Origin: Brevibacillus brevis
GTDB taxonomy: Bacteria; Bacillota; Bacilli; Brevibacillales; Brevibacillaceae
Direction of reading: 5' to 3'
Assembly (NCBI RefSeq): GCF_001039275.2
Contig: NZ_CP030117.1
Coordinates: forward strand, 3,968,001 to 4,032,000
DNA: 64,000 nt
Shown: positions 50,702 through 61,495 of the stretch, one piece after another
How the letters are laid out: the number at the start of each line of letters is the position of its first letter
How positions within the stretch are numbered: the first letter of the stretch is position 1
The notes under the pieces: model-generated
The model's database searches: none
Told to the model about the DNA's origin: nothing
The model's input: only the letters and a program-made list of their open reading frames with translations
Made by a program: the position numbers and the translations under genes

Positions 50702-52684
50702 CTATGGCAAGCTGCTATAGGAAATCGAATACTTTTGTGCCTCCATAAAGTTGTTCATGTTCGGCCCTTTGACCAACAGCCTGATCAACGCATCTTTTTG
50801 AGGCGACACTACGTATGGCACATTGTATTCTTTGCTTTCAGAAACAGTCTCAGTCAGTACAACCTTCGTACCGCTGGCATCCGTTACTTCAATTTGCACT
50901 TCCAACGTATCACCCGGCATCACATCTACATAGACAGGCGAATTCCCGGTCTTGGCGTCCTGCGGGAATTGGCCATTGCTGACCTCAAGCGGAACCGAAA
51001 CTCCCTGTTGCACATCCATTCCCGGATCGTATGGGTGAGTGCTCAGAACAATGCCTGGTTTGTCCGTGGTATAAGTAGGCACTTCCTTGATTTCCCCGAC
51101 AGACAGCCCTTTTTTGAACAATTCTACTTGTGCAGCCTCTACTGATTTATTCCGGACATCCGGCATTTTCACAAAGGCTTTTCCTTTACTAATCGTGACC
51201 GTCACATTTGTTTTGGTCGGGAACACCTTTTCATTTGCGGCTGGAGACTGCTTGATAACCGTTCCTACCTCTGCCTTGTCGTCCGCTTCCTCTACGAAAG
51301 TGACATTCTCCAGTTTAAAACCATTGCTTTTCAATGCTTCCTCTGCTGTTGCTCGCGGCAACGTAACCAGATTTGGCATATTGATCTCTTGTTGTCCTTT
51401 GCTTACATACAAGGTCACAACGGAATTTTCCTTTAACCGCATGGGAGGTGCAGGGTCCTGGCGTATCACCATTCCCTTTTCTATCGTATCATTGGCTTCT
51501 TCGACGATACGGGCAACAAGTTTGGCATCCTGAATCTTTTTCTCAGCCAGCGTCACTTCGATCCCTTCTACATGAGGTACCTGTGCCTCAGGAACGGAAG
51601 GAAACAGATTCAACAGTAAGTTAAATCCGAAGAATGCCAGTACGAAAAACAGTCCGATTCCACCTACCCATAATAGGGCTTTGACCCACCATTGTTTCTT
51701 GGCTGGTTTGGCGTCCTCTTCTTCCGTACGCTGCTCATAGCGACCACGCCCCGCTCCTCCGGTTTTGCCATTGGTATGGTCTTTGAGCATGTCAGGTGTG
51801 ATGATCGGCACCACACGCGTCATCTCTTCATCCACCGGGAACGTCAGCTTTTCTTCGTTTAATCGCTCCGGGAACAGGCAGGTCTCCAAATCTTCTAGCA
51901 TTTCACTCGCGGATGCGTATCTGAGAAACGGGTCCTTTACCAGCGCCTTCAAAATGACATTTTCCACACTCTGTGGAATCGCCGGATTGACTTGGCGCGG
52001 CTCTGGAAGCGGCTCCTGCAAATGCTTAAGTGCCACTGATATAGGCGAATCACCGGAAAACGGCAGTTCACCTGTCACCATTTCATACAAGACGATCCCC
52101 AGCGAGTAAATATCGGATTTTTCCCCGGTAATCCCGCCGCGCGCCTGCTCTGGCGAAAAATAATGGACAGAGCCAAGCATCGCATTCGTATGCGTAATCG
52201 TAGCTGAAGTAACGGCTCGCGCAATCCCGAAGTCCGTAACCTTCACCCGACCATTTTTTCCAATCATAATGTTATGCGGCTTGATATCTCGATGAATGAT
52301 CTGGTTTTGATGCGCATGATCGAGTGCATCGCAAATTTGCTCGGCGATCCGCACTGCCTCTTCTACCGGCAGCGCACCACGTTGAATAATGACCTCTTTC
52401 AACGTATAGCCTTCTATGTACTCCATCACCATGTAATGGGTATCGCCTTCCTGACCGACATCATACACCCCAACCACATTGGGGTGAGATAAGCTCGCCA
52501 CCGCCTGCGCTTCACGTCGGAAACGATTGACGAAATCTTCGTCCGTACCAAACTGTGAACGCAGCACTTTGACTGCCACTGGACGATTCAAAATTAAATC
52601 TTTGGCCTTGTATACAATGGCCATACCGCCCCCACCGACGCGGGATTCTATTTGGTATCGTCCTCCCAGTCGTTGACCTTCCAT
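50702..52684 (-). CDS. prkC: Ser/Thr protein kinase PrkC with three or four PASTA repeats
   Basis: Protein of 660 residues. The ATG at 52684 is preferred for spacing from GAGGGG; a GTG at 52693 abuts that site. The kinase domain covers about 10-265, with glycine loop RVGGGGMAIVY, Lys39, HRDIKPHN (131-138), DFG (151-153) and an activation loop with several Thr. A transmembrane helix lies near 330-355, then three clear PASTA units (about 370-570) and a beta-rich C-terminal domain. PrkC senses muropeptides to drive spore germination and cell-wall responses. Confidence 0.96.
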   Translation of the reverse strand: MEGQRLGGRYQIESRVGGGGMAIVYKAKDLILNRPVAVKVLRSQFGTDEDFVNRFRREAQAVASLSHPNVVGVYDVGQEGDTHYMVMEYIEGYTLKEVIIQRGALPVEEAVRIAEQICDALDHAHQNQIIHRDIKPHNIMIGKNGRVKVTDFGIARAVTSATITHTNAMLGSVHYFSPEQARGGITGEKSDIYSLGIVLYEMVTGELPFSGDSPISVALKHLQEPLPEPRQVNPAIPQSVENVILKALVKDPFLRYASASEMLEDLETCLFPERLNEEKLTFPVDEEMTRVVPIITPDMLKDHTNGKTGGAGRGRYEQRTEEEDAKPAKKQWWVKALLWVGGIGLFFVLAFFGFNLLLNLFPSVPEAQVPHVEGIEVTLAEKKIQDAKLVARIVEEANDTIEKGMVIRQDPAPPMRLKENSVVTLYVSKGQQEINMPNLVTLPRATAEEALKSNGFKLENVTFVEEADDKAEVGTVIKQSPAANEKVFPTKTNVTVTISKGKAFVKMPDVRNKSVEAAQVELFKKGLSVGEIKEVPTYTTDKPGIVLSTHPYDPGMDVQQGVSVPLEVSNGQFPQDAKTGNSPVYVDVMPGDTLEVQIEVTDASGTKVVLTETVSESKEYNVPYVVSPQKDALIRLLVKGPNMNNFMEAQKYSISYSSLP

Positions 52685-52689
52685 CTCTC

Positions 52690-53445
52690 TCACCCCTCTT
52701 CCTGACCGGCAACAAGCGTATTTCGTACGGCAACCAGCGTTATGTTATCTTCCCCACCGGCATCCAGTGCTTCCTGCACCAAACCGTCCACCTTCGCTTG
52801 TAACGATATCTGTTTCTGCAAGCTTTCTTCTATGGAAGGATGACTGACCTTGTTGCTCAATCCATCTGAGCAAATCAAGACGATATCACCCTCTGACCAT
52901 TCAAACTGCCCAAGATCAATAAGCACATCCGGTTCAGTCCCGAGCGAACGCATAATAACGTTGCGATGAGGATGGACAGACGCCTCCTCGGCTGTAATCT
53001 GTCCACTCTTCAACAGCTCATTGACAAGGGAATGGTCTTCTGTTTTCATGACCAGTCCGTCTTGGTTGTAAAAATACAGACGGCTGTCGCCAATATGCGC
53101 GGTAATCACAGTGGATTGATCGAACAAGGCCGCAACCACGGTTGTGCCCATGCCACTGCACTCCGGATGTTCAACCGCATATTCATAGACTTCTTTATTC
53201 GCCAGCAGGATAGCGTTCATCAATTGCTCACGCACATCCTCTGCTTCGAGGTCCCCATCTAGGTGACGCAGTTCTTTTACTATTCGCTCAACAGCAAGGC
53301 GACTGGCGATATCACCAGCCTGATGGCCACCCATACCATCTGCTACAATGGCGAGCACGCGTCCGTTTAAATCGGTCACACAGGCATAATAGTCCTCGTT
53401 AACCTGACGAACGCGGCCAACATGGGATTTCATCGCGATTTCCAT
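52690..53445 (-). CDS. prpC: PP2C-type protein phosphatase PrpC
   Basis: Protein of 251 residues with PP2C motifs: NEDYYAC, VADGMGGHQAGDIAS, GMGTTVVAALF, TAHIGDSRLYFY, LICSDGLSNKV and GGEDNITLVAV, whose Asp residues bind Mn/Mg. It dephosphorylates PrkC and its substrates. Its end lies a few bases from the start of prkC, and rlmN ends four bases before it, so the three are co-transcribed. Confidence 0.96.
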   Translation of the reverse strand: MEIAMKSHVGRVRQVNEDYYACVTDLNGRVLAIVADGMGGHQAGDIASRLAVERIVKELRHLDGDLEAEDVREQLMNAILLANKEVYEYAVEHPECSGMGTTVVAALFDQSTVITAHIGDSRLYFYNQDGLVMKTEDHSLVNELLKSGQITAEEASVHPHRNVIMRSLGTEPDVLIDLGQFEWSEGDIVLICSDGLSNKVSHPSIEESLQKQISLQAKVDGLVQEALDAGGEDNITLVAVRNTLVAGQEEG

Positions 53446-53449
53446 GGCA

Positions 53450-54520
53450 TCACCCCACGGTTTCTTTAGCGTGTTGTGCCCTCAATTGTCCGCAAGCAGC
53501 AGCAATATCACTGCCTTGCTCACGTCTGATGGTCACATTGATTCCTTTTTCCTCTAAAATGCGTTTGAACTGAAAAATCTCATTGCGTGGCGTGCGCACA
53601 TAATCACGCTCTGGTACGTAGTTCACCGGGATCAGATTCACGTGGCAAAGCATGTCGCCAATAAGTTCGGCCAGCTCCTCTGCATGTTCGGGCTGATCGT
53701 TTTTCCCACCGAACAGACCGTACTCAAAACTGATGCGGCGCCCTGTCTTGTTAATGTAATGGTGGCATGCCTCCATCAGCTTAGCGAGCGGGAAGCCGCG
53801 GTTAATCGGCATCAACTGGCTTCTCAGCTCTGTGTTTGGAGCGTGCAGGGAAATCGCCAGGTTCACTTGTCCGCCACGTTCAGCAAACTCATAAATCTTC
53901 GGCACAATTCCACTGGTGGAAACCGTAATGTGACGAGCACCGATATTCAAACCACGGTTATCGTTGATTACGGACAAGAACGCCATCAAGCTCTCGAAGT
54001 TCTCGAAAGGCTCCCCGATCCCCATGACGACAACGTGACTGACACGCTCACCTTCCGCATCCAATCTGCGTTGTGCCGTCAATACTTGAGAGACGATTTC
54101 ACCTGCATCCAGGTTACGTTTTAGTCCACCTAATGTAGAGGCACAAAACGTACATCCGATACGGCAGCCCACCTGTGTCGTAACACAGATGCTGTTTCCG
54201 TAGTTATGACGCATAATTACTGTCTCAATCGCATGTCCATCGACAAGCTGGAACAAAAACTTGATCGTTCCATCCTGCGACTCCTGATGCGTGATTTCCT
54301 TGAGTGGCTCCATGCGGAACGTATCAGCCAGCTTTTCGCGCAGCTCCTTGGACAAATTGCTCATCTCGTCAAAAGAAGTGACGCGCTTTACATATAGCCA
54401 GTCAAAAATTTGTTGCGCACGAAATGCTTTATCGCCGGCACTAACCAGCCATTCCTTCATTTCATCTTGTGTCAAACTGTAAATAAGCGGCTTTGCGCCA
54501 GTAAATGTCGTTAATGGCAT
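53450..54520 (-). CDS. rlmN: 23S rRNA/tRNA adenine C2-methyltransferase RlmN
   Basis: Protein of 356 residues, radical SAM enzyme with the cluster motif CRIGCTFC (about 120-127) and a [10 protein letters not shown] stretch, plus the resolving Cys in IAAACGQL near the C-terminus. It methylates A2503 of 23S rRNA and A37 of some tRNAs. GTGGAG precedes the ATG. It is the first gene after a 211-base gap that carries its own promoter. Confidence 0.97.
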   Translation of the reverse strand: MPLTTFTGAKPLIYSLTQDEMKEWLVSAGDKAFRAQQIFDWLYVKRVTSFDEMSNLSKELREKLADTFRMEPLKEITHQESQDGTIKFLFQLVDGHAIETVIMRHNYGNSICVTTQVGCRIGCTFCASTLGGLKRNLDAGEIVSQVLTAQRRLDAEGERVSHVVVMGIGEPFENFESLMAFLSVINDNRGLNIGARHITVSTSGIVPKIYEFAERGGQVNLAISLHAPNTELRSQLMPINRGFPLAKLMEACHHYINKTGRRISFEYGLFGGKNDQPEHAEELAELIGDMLCHVNLIPVNYVPERDYVRTPRNEIFQFKRILEEKGINVTIRREQGSDIAAACGQLRAQHAKETVG

Positions 54521-54568
54521 TCTATCTCCACATCCTCAAAATCATTGCTTGCCTAAATCCATTCTATC

Positions 54569-54597
54569 ATTGTACCTCGTGGGGCGTCTCGCTTCAA
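54569..54597 (-). promoter_or_regulatory. Promoter of the rlmN-prpC-prkC-rsgA-rpe operon
   Basis: On the minus strand TTGAAG (54592-54597) and TACAAT (54569-54574) are 17 bases apart, 49 bases before the rlmN start. Confidence 0.6.
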
Positions 54598-54731
54598 ACG
54601 GTTTTGACATCCATATTCATAAATGCGTCGCTTTTCCTAGTGTAAACCAATACGCGCGCTCGCAAACAAAGGCAAAGGAGTGGCATTTTCCACCTGTTGG
54701 TGCGCCACCCCTTGTTAGTATGTCCGTTTCC

Positions 54732-56078
54732 TTATCCTCTTCGTTTCAATCGCGCGATAAAGAATCCATCACTCTCGAAATGGTGAGGCAAAATTTGTAC
54801 GCAGGCTCCGGTTTCATCGACATGCCCTCTAACAGCCTCAGGCAGGTCTTGTGCCAGTGTATCATCAAATACGAAGTCAGGGTGTTCTTCGACAAAGCGG
54901 CGAACAATCTCCTGGTTTTCTGTTGGCTCAATCGTACATGTGCTGTAAACCATCACACCACCCTGAGCAAGCATCGGTGCCAATGTCTTGAGCAGTTCGT
55001 ACTGTAGCTGAGCAATCGCACGGACATCTCCAGGTGTTTTGTTCCATTTCAGATCAGGCTTGCGACGAATCACGCCAAATCCGGTACATGGCGCATCGAG
55101 CAGAATTCGGTCGAAAGTTCCTAGTGCTTTTTCTGGTAGGTCAAGCGCATCACTTACGATTGGCTCGATGATCGTAATCCCGAGTCTTTTCGCTGCACTC
55201 GCAATCAGATCGCGTTTGTGCGGATGCACGTCACTCGCGATGATTTGCCCGCGGTTTTCCATCATTTCCGCTATATGCGTTGTTTTTCCACCTGGCGCCG
55301 CGCAAGCATCCAGTACGCGCATGCCTGGTTGGGCAGCAAGAGCTGGTGCTACGAGCATAGAGCTCTCATCCTGAATCGTGAAGTAGCCTTCCTTGAACAA
55401 GCGTGAGCCTGCTGCATGTCCGCCCTCCATCAGAATAGCATGAGGACTGACAGACGACGCTTGGCCTTCCAGCCCTTCTTCCGCCAGCTTGTCCAGCACT
55501 TGATCCTTCGTCGTTTTCCATGCATTGACTCGGACAGAGCTATGCGGGGTTCTATTGTTGGCTTCGCAAATTGCAACCGTCGTCTCTTCTCCATATACCT
55601 CAAGCCACTGACGCACAAGCCATTCTGGATGAGAATAGGCAACGGCGATTTGCAAGGCACGGTCGCCTTTTGGCTGACGCTCCCACACATCCGGCTGGCG
55701 CAACACATTGCGCAAAACACCGTTGACCATCGAAGCAATCCCTTGGTGACCGCGTTTCTTGGCGATTTCAACCGCCTGGTGTACGGCAGCGCGCTCAGGA
55801 ATACGGTCCAAAAAGCGAATTTGATACAAGCTGAGGCGCAATAAGTTACGGACCCAGGTCTGGACCTTTTTATTCCCGACAAAATGGGAAAGGACATGAT
55901 CCAGCGTCATCTTGCGCTGAATGGTACCGTACACAAGCTCTGTCACCAGCCCTGCATCTGCTGCACTGAGATTTTCCCGATCCAGGACATTGCGCAGCTC
56001 AAGATTGCTGTAGGACTTATGTTCTTCTACCCTGTTCAAAACATCGAGGGCGATATCGCGAGCTCCCTTTTTTGCCAC
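54732..56078 (-). CDS. rsmB: 16S rRNA (cytosine(967)-C(5))-methyltransferase RsmB
   Basis: Protein of 448 residues, GTG start after TAGGAG. The N-terminal NusB-like RNA-binding domain (about 1-150) is followed by a SAM-dependent methyltransferase with DACAAPGGKTTHIAEMM, DAPCTGFGVIRR (acting Cys) and YSTCTIEPTEN (catalytic Cys). It lies three bases downstream of fmt in the ylo order. Confidence 0.96.
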   Translation of the reverse strand: MAKKGARDIALDVLNRVEEHKSYSNLELRNVLDRENLSAADAGLVTELVYGTIQRKMTLDHVLSHFVGNKKVQTWVRNLLRLSLYQIRFLDRIPERAAVHQAVEIAKKRGHQGIASMVNGVLRNVLRQPDVWERQPKGDRALQIAVAYSHPEWLVRQWLEVYGEETTVAICEANNRTPHSSVRVNAWKTTKDQVLDKLAEEGLEGQASSVSPHAILMEGGHAAGSRLFKEGYFTIQDESSMLVAPALAAQPGMRVLDACAAPGGKTTHIAEMMENRGQIIASDVHPHKRDLIASAAKRLGITIIEPIVSDALDLPEKALGTFDRILLDAPCTGFGVIRRKPDLKWNKTPGDVRAIAQLQYELLKTLAPMLAQGGVMVYSTCTIEPTENQEIVRRFVEEHPDFVFDDTLAQDLPEAVRGHVDETGACVQILPHHFESDGFFIARLKRRG

Positions 56079-56081
56079 GGA

Positions 56082-57032
56082 CTATTCTCCTACCTTCGTG
56101 CCGATTTCAATGCTGCTGCCCGCTCCACGCAAAAAGTCGAGTGCACTCATACGTTTTTTGCCTTCTGGCTGCAATTCGGTTATTTTCACTGCACCACTAC
56201 CGCAAGCAACAACGATACCGTCTTCCTCGCGTGCGATGATCGTTCCCGGCTCTTTGCCTTCGCCGGACATAGACATTTTTTCTACCCACCACAGCTTCCA
56301 AATCTTGCCTTCGCATGTAGTAAATGCGACCGGCCACGGATTCAGGCCGCGGACTTGGTTATAAATCTGTTCCGCAGAACGGCTCCAGTCAATTTTTTCG
56401 TCTGTACGCTTGATATTCGGGGCAAAAGTCGCTGCCGAATGATCCTGTTGCTCTGCTACGAGCTCACCAGCCAACAGGGGCGGGACAGTAGCAATCAACA
56501 GCTCAGAGCCTGCCGCAGCCAATTTGTCATGCAAGGTCCCTACGGTATCACGCTCTTCAATCGGCACGACTACTTTGGACAGCATATCCCCTGCATCGAG
56601 AGCTTCCACCATGTACATGATGGTTACGCCTGTTTCCGCTTCTCCCTCAACAATCGATTTATGTATCGGGGCACCCCCGCGATATTTCGGCAAAAGTGAG
56701 GCGTGCACATTGATGCAGCCATATTTCGGTGCATCGAGCAGCTTTTTAGGCAAAATCTGCCCATACGCCGCGGTAATAATCAGATCAGGCTCGAGCGCCA
56801 ACACTTCTTCAAGCGCTTCCTCTGCCTTGATTTTTTCCGGTTGCAATACCAAAAGTCCATGACGCAAAGCCGCCTCCTTCACGGGGGGCGGCGTTAATAC
56901 TTGCTTGCGTCCAACGGGACGATCGGGTTGTGTTACGACTCCAATCACGTTGTAGCCTGCTTCGAGTACAGCCGTTAGACTCGATACAGCAAAGTCAGGC
57001 GTACCCATAAACAGGATGCGAGCATCTTTCAA
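56082..57032 (-). CDS. fmt: Methionyl-tRNA formyltransferase
   Basis: Protein of 316 residues, TTG start after GGGGAA. It has [14 protein letters not shown], the catalytic [16 protein letters not shown] (Asn-His pair), [17 protein letters not shown], and a C-terminal OB domain. It formylates initiator Met-tRNA. It follows def by four bases. Confidence 0.97.
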   Translation of the reverse strand: MKDARILFMGTPDFAVSSLTAVLEAGYNVIGVVTQPDRPVGRKQVLTPPPVKEAALRHGLLVLQPEKIKAEEALEEVLALEPDLIITAAYGQILPKKLLDAPKYGCINVHASLLPKYRGGAPIHKSIVEGEAETGVTIMYMVEALDAGDMLSKVVVPIEERDTVGTLHDKLAAAGSELLIATVPPLLAGELVAEQQDHSAATFAPNIKRTDEKIDWSRSAEQIYNQVRGLNPWPVAFTTCEGKIWKLWWVEKMSMSGEGKEPGTIIAREEDGIVVACGSGAVKITELQPEGKKRMSALDFLRGAGSSIEIGTKVGE

Positions 57033-57036
57033 ATGG

Positions 57037-57513
57037 TTATTCCCCTTCCTGGTTCGGGTTTACTTTGTACACCTTGTCAGCTACATCGATAAAGAGGACA
57101 CCATTCAAATGATCGATCTCGTGTTGAGCGCAACGGGACAACAGGTCGTCTGCCTCGAGCTCAATCACATTCCCGTTACGATCATGACCGCGCAGCTTGA
57201 TCCACTTGTGGCGACGAACGTCTCCTTGCAGACCAGGAATGCTCAGGCAGCCTTCTGGATAATCGAATTGCTCCCCTTCATGCTCAACGATTTCCGGATT
57301 GATCATTTCAATCAGTCCATCACCGCAATCCATCACGATGACACGCTTGGAGATGCCCACTTGTGGAGCAGCCAAGCCTACACCGTCTGCATCGTACATC
57401 GTATCTGCCATATCATCAAGCAGCTTGTGCAAGTTGGAATTAAATTTGCTTACGACCATTGCCTTTTCACGCAAAATCGGATCTGGATGTTTTACAATTG
57501 TGCGAATCGCCAT
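57037..57513 (-). CDS. def: Peptide deformylase
   Basis: Protein of 158 residues starting at ATG 57513 ([12 protein letters not shown]), 11 bases after GGAGG. Metal and active-site motifs are complete: [18 protein letters not shown] (Cys ligand) and QHEIDHLNG (two His ligands and catalytic Glu). It removes the formyl group put on by Fmt. It is of the short type usual for the def-fmt pair. Confidence 0.97.
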   Translation of the reverse strand: MAIRTIVKHPDPILREKAMVVSKFNSNLHKLLDDMADTMYDADGVGLAAPQVGISKRVIVMDCGDGLIEMINPEIVEHEGEQFDYPEGCLSIPGLQGDVRRHKWIKLRGHDRNGNVIELEADDLLSRCAQHEIDHLNGVLFIDVADKVYKVNPNQEGE

Positions 57514-57529
57514 GTGTTTCATATCCTCC

Positions 57530-59965
57530 CTAAAGCAGTACGTAAGGGTCGACGTCAATCGTCATCAATACTTTCTGCTGTTTGTTCCATTCTTCAAACG
57601 CAGCCGTCGCCTGAGCGAGCAGTTCTGACAGTTGCGGTTCATCACGATATTTTAGCATGATCTGAAAACGAAATCTATCCTTCACCCTTGCAATAGGCGA
57701 AGCAACTGGGCCCAAGAGGATCGTCGTCTGAGCCAAACGCTGCCGCAAATAGTCAGCCATCGTATGCGCACCGCGGATAACAACAGGGACATCCTCGTGG
57801 CTAAACGTAATTAATACGAGACGGAAATACGGCGGGTAGCCTGTTCGTCTGCGCTGCATCATTTCATCCTGATAAAATGCGGGATAATCATGCTTGGTCG
57901 CATGAACAATGCTATAGTGCTCGGGCGTATACGTCTGAATCACGACATCTCCGTCTAGCTCGTGTCGTCCTGCACGTCCGCCTACCTGAGTCAGGAGCTG
58001 AAATGTCTTTTCCGCTGCACGGAAGTCAGGCAAATGCAAGGACGTATCCGCTGCAATGATGCCCGCCAGCGTCACTCGTGGAAAATCAAGGCCCTTGGCA
58101 ATCATCTGGGTACCGAGCAAAACGTCGCCTTGACCTGAGCGGAATTTGTTTAACAGCTCTTCGTGAGAGCCTTTACGCGAGGTCGTATCCACGTCCATTC
58201 GGATAACCCGGATTCCAGGGAAAAGCTTTGCCAGCTCTGCTTCCACTTTTTGCGTTCCTGTCCCAAAAAAACGTATATGCTCACTCTGACACTCTGGACA
58301 ATGCTTGGGCTGGGCGATGGTGTATCCACAGTAATGGCAGCGCGCCGTATGATTCGTTTTATGATAAGTAAGTGAGATATCGCAATGAATGCAGCGCATC
58401 GTATAGCCACAGGAGCGGCACATGACAAAGGTAGAGAAGCCTCTTCGGTTAAGGAAAATGACCATTTGCTCTTCTTTTGCCAATCGATCTGCAATCATCT
58501 CATGCAGCTTCCGGCTGAACATCGAACGATTCTGGGCCTGAAGCTCCTCGCGCATATCCACGACATGCACCTCAGGCATCGGGCGATTCCCGACACGCTC
58601 CGGCATGCGCAACAACTCGTAGCGACCTCGGGTAGCTAGTGCATACGTCTCCAGGGCAGGAGTCGCGCTTCCCATGACAAGTACACCCTGATTCTCCTTC
58701 GCTCGCCACAAGGCTACTTCTCGCGCATGATAGCGAGGGGTCTCTTCTTGCTTGTACGAGCTCTCATGCTCCTCATCGATCACAATCAAACCAACATTCC
58801 GAAACGGAGCAAAGATGGCAGACCGTGCACCTACCACCACTTTGACCTGATTGCGGATGATTTTGCGCCACTCGTCATAACGCTCTCCTTGTGACAGGGC
58901 ACTGTGCAAAACAGCTACGTCTGCACCAAAACGGGCTTTGAAGCGCTCCACCATTTGCGGAGTCAGTGAAATTTCCGGAACGAGAAAGATCGCCTCCCGC
59001 CCTTTTTCCAACGTGCGTTCGATCGCTTCGAGATACACTTCTGTCTTACCGCTTCCGGTAACACCGTGCAGCAAATAAGAAGCATAGGTTCCCGATTCAA
59101 TCGATTGCAAAATAGGCGCCAGTACCGCTTCCTGTAGCGGGGTAAAGACAGGCTTCTGCTTTTCCTGGAAACGCCGATTGGCGTACGGGTCCCGGTAAAC
59201 CTCCACTTGCTCGATCGCGATCCAGCCTTTTGATTCCAGGCTTTTCAGCGGAGAGCGCGTAATTCCGTATTCATCCCGCAGCATTTGTACAGATAAGGAC
59301 TGCTCCTTGTGCAAGAGCATTAATTGAAGGACACGGCGCATCTGCTCTGCCCGCGCTGGCAGAGAACCAATTGCTTCTTCCAGCTTACCCTCATCCAATA
59401 AGCTCCGGACAAATGACTGCTGCTTGCGGGTAATTCTGTCCCTTACTTGATACTCCGTAGCAAGCAAACCACTCTGTATCCAGCCCGGAACGAGCAAATA
59501 CTCCTCCGCAAATTGTTTCTCCACTTCTGAGAGCGGAATTTGCCGTTTGCGAAACAATTCCCACAGAAGCCCCGATCTCCCGCATGCTTCTTCGTCCAAT
59601 GCGTCTGTCGCCGTCAGCCACTTCTCCGACTTCCCTTTGAGCACAGCCGGAAGCATCGCCTGTACAGCGGTTACCCACGGACACAAGTATTGCTTGGACA
59701 TCCATTCGCTCATCTTTAGCAGCTCTGGCGTTAGAGGAGGAGTGTCGTCTTGTACCTGCACGACATCTTTTAGTCGCGAACGATCTGGTATGGCTTCGTC
59801 CTCCTCTACAATCCCGATGACATAGCCTTGCAGTTGACGGGGGCCAAATGGGACAACCACACGACTGCCAATGCGAATCAGTGGACGCAACCAAGGCGGA
59901 ACATGGTAATCAAAAGGTCGATTCGTTCGATTGACCGGAACATCCACGATAATTTGGGCAATCAT
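57530..59965 (-). CDS. priA: Primosomal protein N' (replication restart helicase)
   Basis: Protein of 811 residues. The N-terminal 3'-end-binding and winged-helix domains precede a helicase with Walker A LLHGVTGSGKTEVYLEAI (about 298-315), DEEH box (VIDEEHESSYKQ), and QLLTQVGGRAGRH. Between the lobes are paired Cys zinc motifs (CRSCGYTMRCIHC, CHYCGYT, CPEC). It reloads the replisome at stalled forks. It overlaps coaBC by four bases. Confidence 0.97.
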   Translation of the reverse strand: MIAQIIVDVPVNRTNRPFDYHVPPWLRPLIRIGSRVVVPFGPRQLQGYVIGIVEEDEAIPDRSRLKDVVQVQDDTPPLTPELLKMSEWMSKQYLCPWVTAVQAMLPAVLKGKSEKWLTATDALDEEACGRSGLLWELFRKRQIPLSEVEKQFAEEYLLVPGWIQSGLLATEYQVRDRITRKQQSFVRSLLDEGKLEEAIGSLPARAEQMRRVLQLMLLHKEQSLSVQMLRDEYGITRSPLKSLESKGWIAIEQVEVYRDPYANRRFQEKQKPVFTPLQEAVLAPILQSIESGTYASYLLHGVTGSGKTEVYLEAIERTLEKGREAIFLVPEISLTPQMVERFKARFGADVAVLHSALSQGERYDEWRKIIRNQVKVVVGARSAIFAPFRNVGLIVIDEEHESSYKQEETPRYHAREVALWRAKENQGVLVMGSATPALETYALATRGRYELLRMPERVGNRPMPEVHVVDMREELQAQNRSMFSRKLHEMIADRLAKEEQMVIFLNRRGFSTFVMCRSCGYTMRCIHCDISLTYHKTNHTARCHYCGYTIAQPKHCPECQSEHIRFFGTGTQKVEAELAKLFPGIRVIRMDVDTTSRKGSHEELLNKFRSGQGDVLLGTQMIAKGLDFPRVTLAGIIAADTSLHLPDFRAAEKTFQLLTQVGGRAGRHELDGDVVIQTYTPEHYSIVHATKHDYPAFYQDEMMQRRRTGYPPYFRLVLITFSHEDVPVVIRGAHTMADYLRQRLAQTTILLGPVASPIARVKDRFRFQIMLKYRDEPQLSELLAQATAAFEEWNKQQKVLMTIDVDPYVLL

Positions 59966-61209
59966 GACAGGTCTCGAAGCGGTCTATGCTCTTGCACGGC
60001 AAGGACAGCATCAAACAGCTTGTCTGCCACAGCCCGCTTGCTCAATTTATCCAATGCCAGTTGCTCTCCGCCACGGGTTAGCAAGGTCACGATATTCGTA
60101 TCGCTCCCCATACCTGCTCCCTCAAGCAATACATTATTAGCTACGATCATATCGAGATTTTTTCGCTCCAGCTTGGACTGGGCATGCTGTAACACATTTT
60201 GGGTCTCTGCTGCAAAACCAACGACGAACTGCTTCGTTTTCCGCTCACCTATGGTCTTTAAAATATCGGGTGCTTTCTCCAGCGCAAGTTCGAGTGGACC
60301 ATCACCCTTTTTCATCTTATGTTCTGCTACATGCTTCGGTCGATAATCGGAAACTGCTGCGGATTTGACGACGATGTCACAGTGCGGCAACTGCTCCATA
60401 ACGGCATCAAACATTTCTTGTACCGATTCTACCGCGATGAATTCCACTCCATCAGGACGTGCCAAGGAAGTCGGCCCACTGATCAGCGTAACCTTGGCCC
60501 CTCTGTCTCGTGCCGCTTCCGCGATGGCATAGCCCATTTTTCCTGAAGCATGATTGGTTATGTAACGCACTGGATCAATTTTTTCACGAGTCGGTCCCGC
60601 TGTGATCAATACGTGCTTGTCCTGCAAATCTTTTTCACGGATCGTTTGTCTGGTCTCATCGGAAGCAAACCATTGACGCACAGCTTCGACGATTTCCTCG
60701 GGCTCCGCCAAACGTCCTTTGCCAATCCAGCCACATGCCAAAAGCCCGACACCTGGTTCAACAAACCGATAACCATAAGCAGTAAGCTTATCCATATTTG
60801 CGATAACCGCAGGGTGATTGTACATATTGACGTTCATGGCAGGCGCGACCATGACAGGCGCTTTCGTAGCCAGTACAGTCGTCGTCAGCATATCATCCGC
60901 AATGCCATTCGCCATTTTGCCAATCACGTTGGCGGTTGCTGGCGCGATCAATACGAGATCAGCTCGATCAGCCAGTTCGATATGGCTAATCACATGGGGG
61001 TCTGGCTCCGTAAACGTATCTGTATAGACAGGCAGGTGAGACAAGGCCTGAAACGTCAAAGGCTGAATAAACTGTAAGGCGCCCTCTGTCAAAATGACAT
61101 GCACCAATGCACCTGCCTGTGTCAGCTTGCTGGTCAGTGCAGCAGCCTTGTAAGCAGCGATGCCGCCAGATACTCCAAGAACAATTCGTTTTCCTGCAAG
61201 CGAATGCAT
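59962..61209 (-). CDS. coaBC: Bifunctional phosphopantothenoylcysteine decarboxylase / phosphopantothenate-cysteine ligase
   Basis: Protein of 415 residues starting at ATG 61209, eight bases after AAAGGAGA; a GTG at 61215 is too close to that site. The N-terminal CoaC flavoprotein has GVSGGIAAYKAA, the PAMNVNMYNHP motif and the ACGWIGKGRLAEP lid. The C-terminal CoaB ligase (about 185-415) has ITAGPTREKIDPVRYITNHASGKMG. It catalyses two steps of coenzyme A synthesis. Confidence 0.97.
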   Translation of the reverse strand: MHSLAGKRIVLGVSGGIAAYKAAALTSKLTQAGALVHVILTEGALQFIQPLTFQALSHLPVYTDTFTEPDPHVISHIELADRADLVLIAPATANVIGKMANGIADDMLTTTVLATKAPVMVAPAMNVNMYNHPAVIANMDKLTAYGYRFVEPGVGLLACGWIGKGRLAEPEEIVEAVRQWFASDETRQTIREKDLQDKHVLITAGPTREKIDPVRYITNHASGKMGYAIAEAARDRGAKVTLISGPTSLARPDGVEFIAVESVQEMFDAVMEQLPHCDIVVKSAAVSDYRPKHVAEHKMKKGDGPLELALEKAPDILKTIGERKTKQFVVGFAAETQNVLQHAQSKLERKNLDMIVANNVLLEGAGMGSDTNIVTLLTRGGEQLALDKLSKRAVADKLFDAVLAVQEHRPLRDLS

Positions 61210-61249
61210 CTGCACTCTCTCCTTTCTCCCCTATCCGAAATCCGAAAAA

Positions 61250-61269
61250 AACAACCTCGTGAGGTTGTT
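61250..61269. terminator. Terminator between rpoZ and coaBC
   Basis: AACAACCTC / GAGGTTGTT stem with a GT loop, flanked by A-run and T-run. It lies 16 bases after the rpoZ stop, so coaBC must rely on read-through or an own promoter. Confidence 0.8.
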
Positions 61270-61284
61270 TTTAAAGGTGACTGC

Positions 61285-61491
61285 TTATTTGCGACCGTCC
61301 AAAAACTCGTGAACGAGCTCGTCGGAGATGAACTCTTCCAGTGCCAAACCTACAAACTTTTTGGATTTTGGTCTCACCACTTGAATTTCGCTGTTTTCGC
61401 GAAGCTGACGCGCACGCTTGGATGCTACTGTCACCAAGATGTACTTGCTCTCCGCTTTTTCGGTCAATTCGTCAATAGATGGATACAACAT
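61285..61491 (-). CDS. rpoZ: DNA-directed RNA polymerase subunit omega
   Basis: Protein of 68 residues starting at ATG 61491 ([20 protein letters not shown]), as in Bacillus; the TTG at 61503 abuts the AGGAGG. The conserved [11 protein letters not shown] helix is present, with a C-terminal [17 protein letters not shown]. It promotes assembly of RNA polymerase. The ribosome site lies within the end of gmk. Confidence 0.95.
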   Translation of the reverse strand: MLYPSIDELTEKAESKYILVTVASKRARQLRENSEIQVVRPKSKKFVGLALEEFISDELVHEFLDGRK

Positions 61492-61495
61492 AATT

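Noticed and set aside
50372-51145. A plus-strand open frame (257 codons) spanning rsgA and prkC
   Set aside because: It crosses the boundary of two conserved genes on the other strand and lacks a ribosome site.
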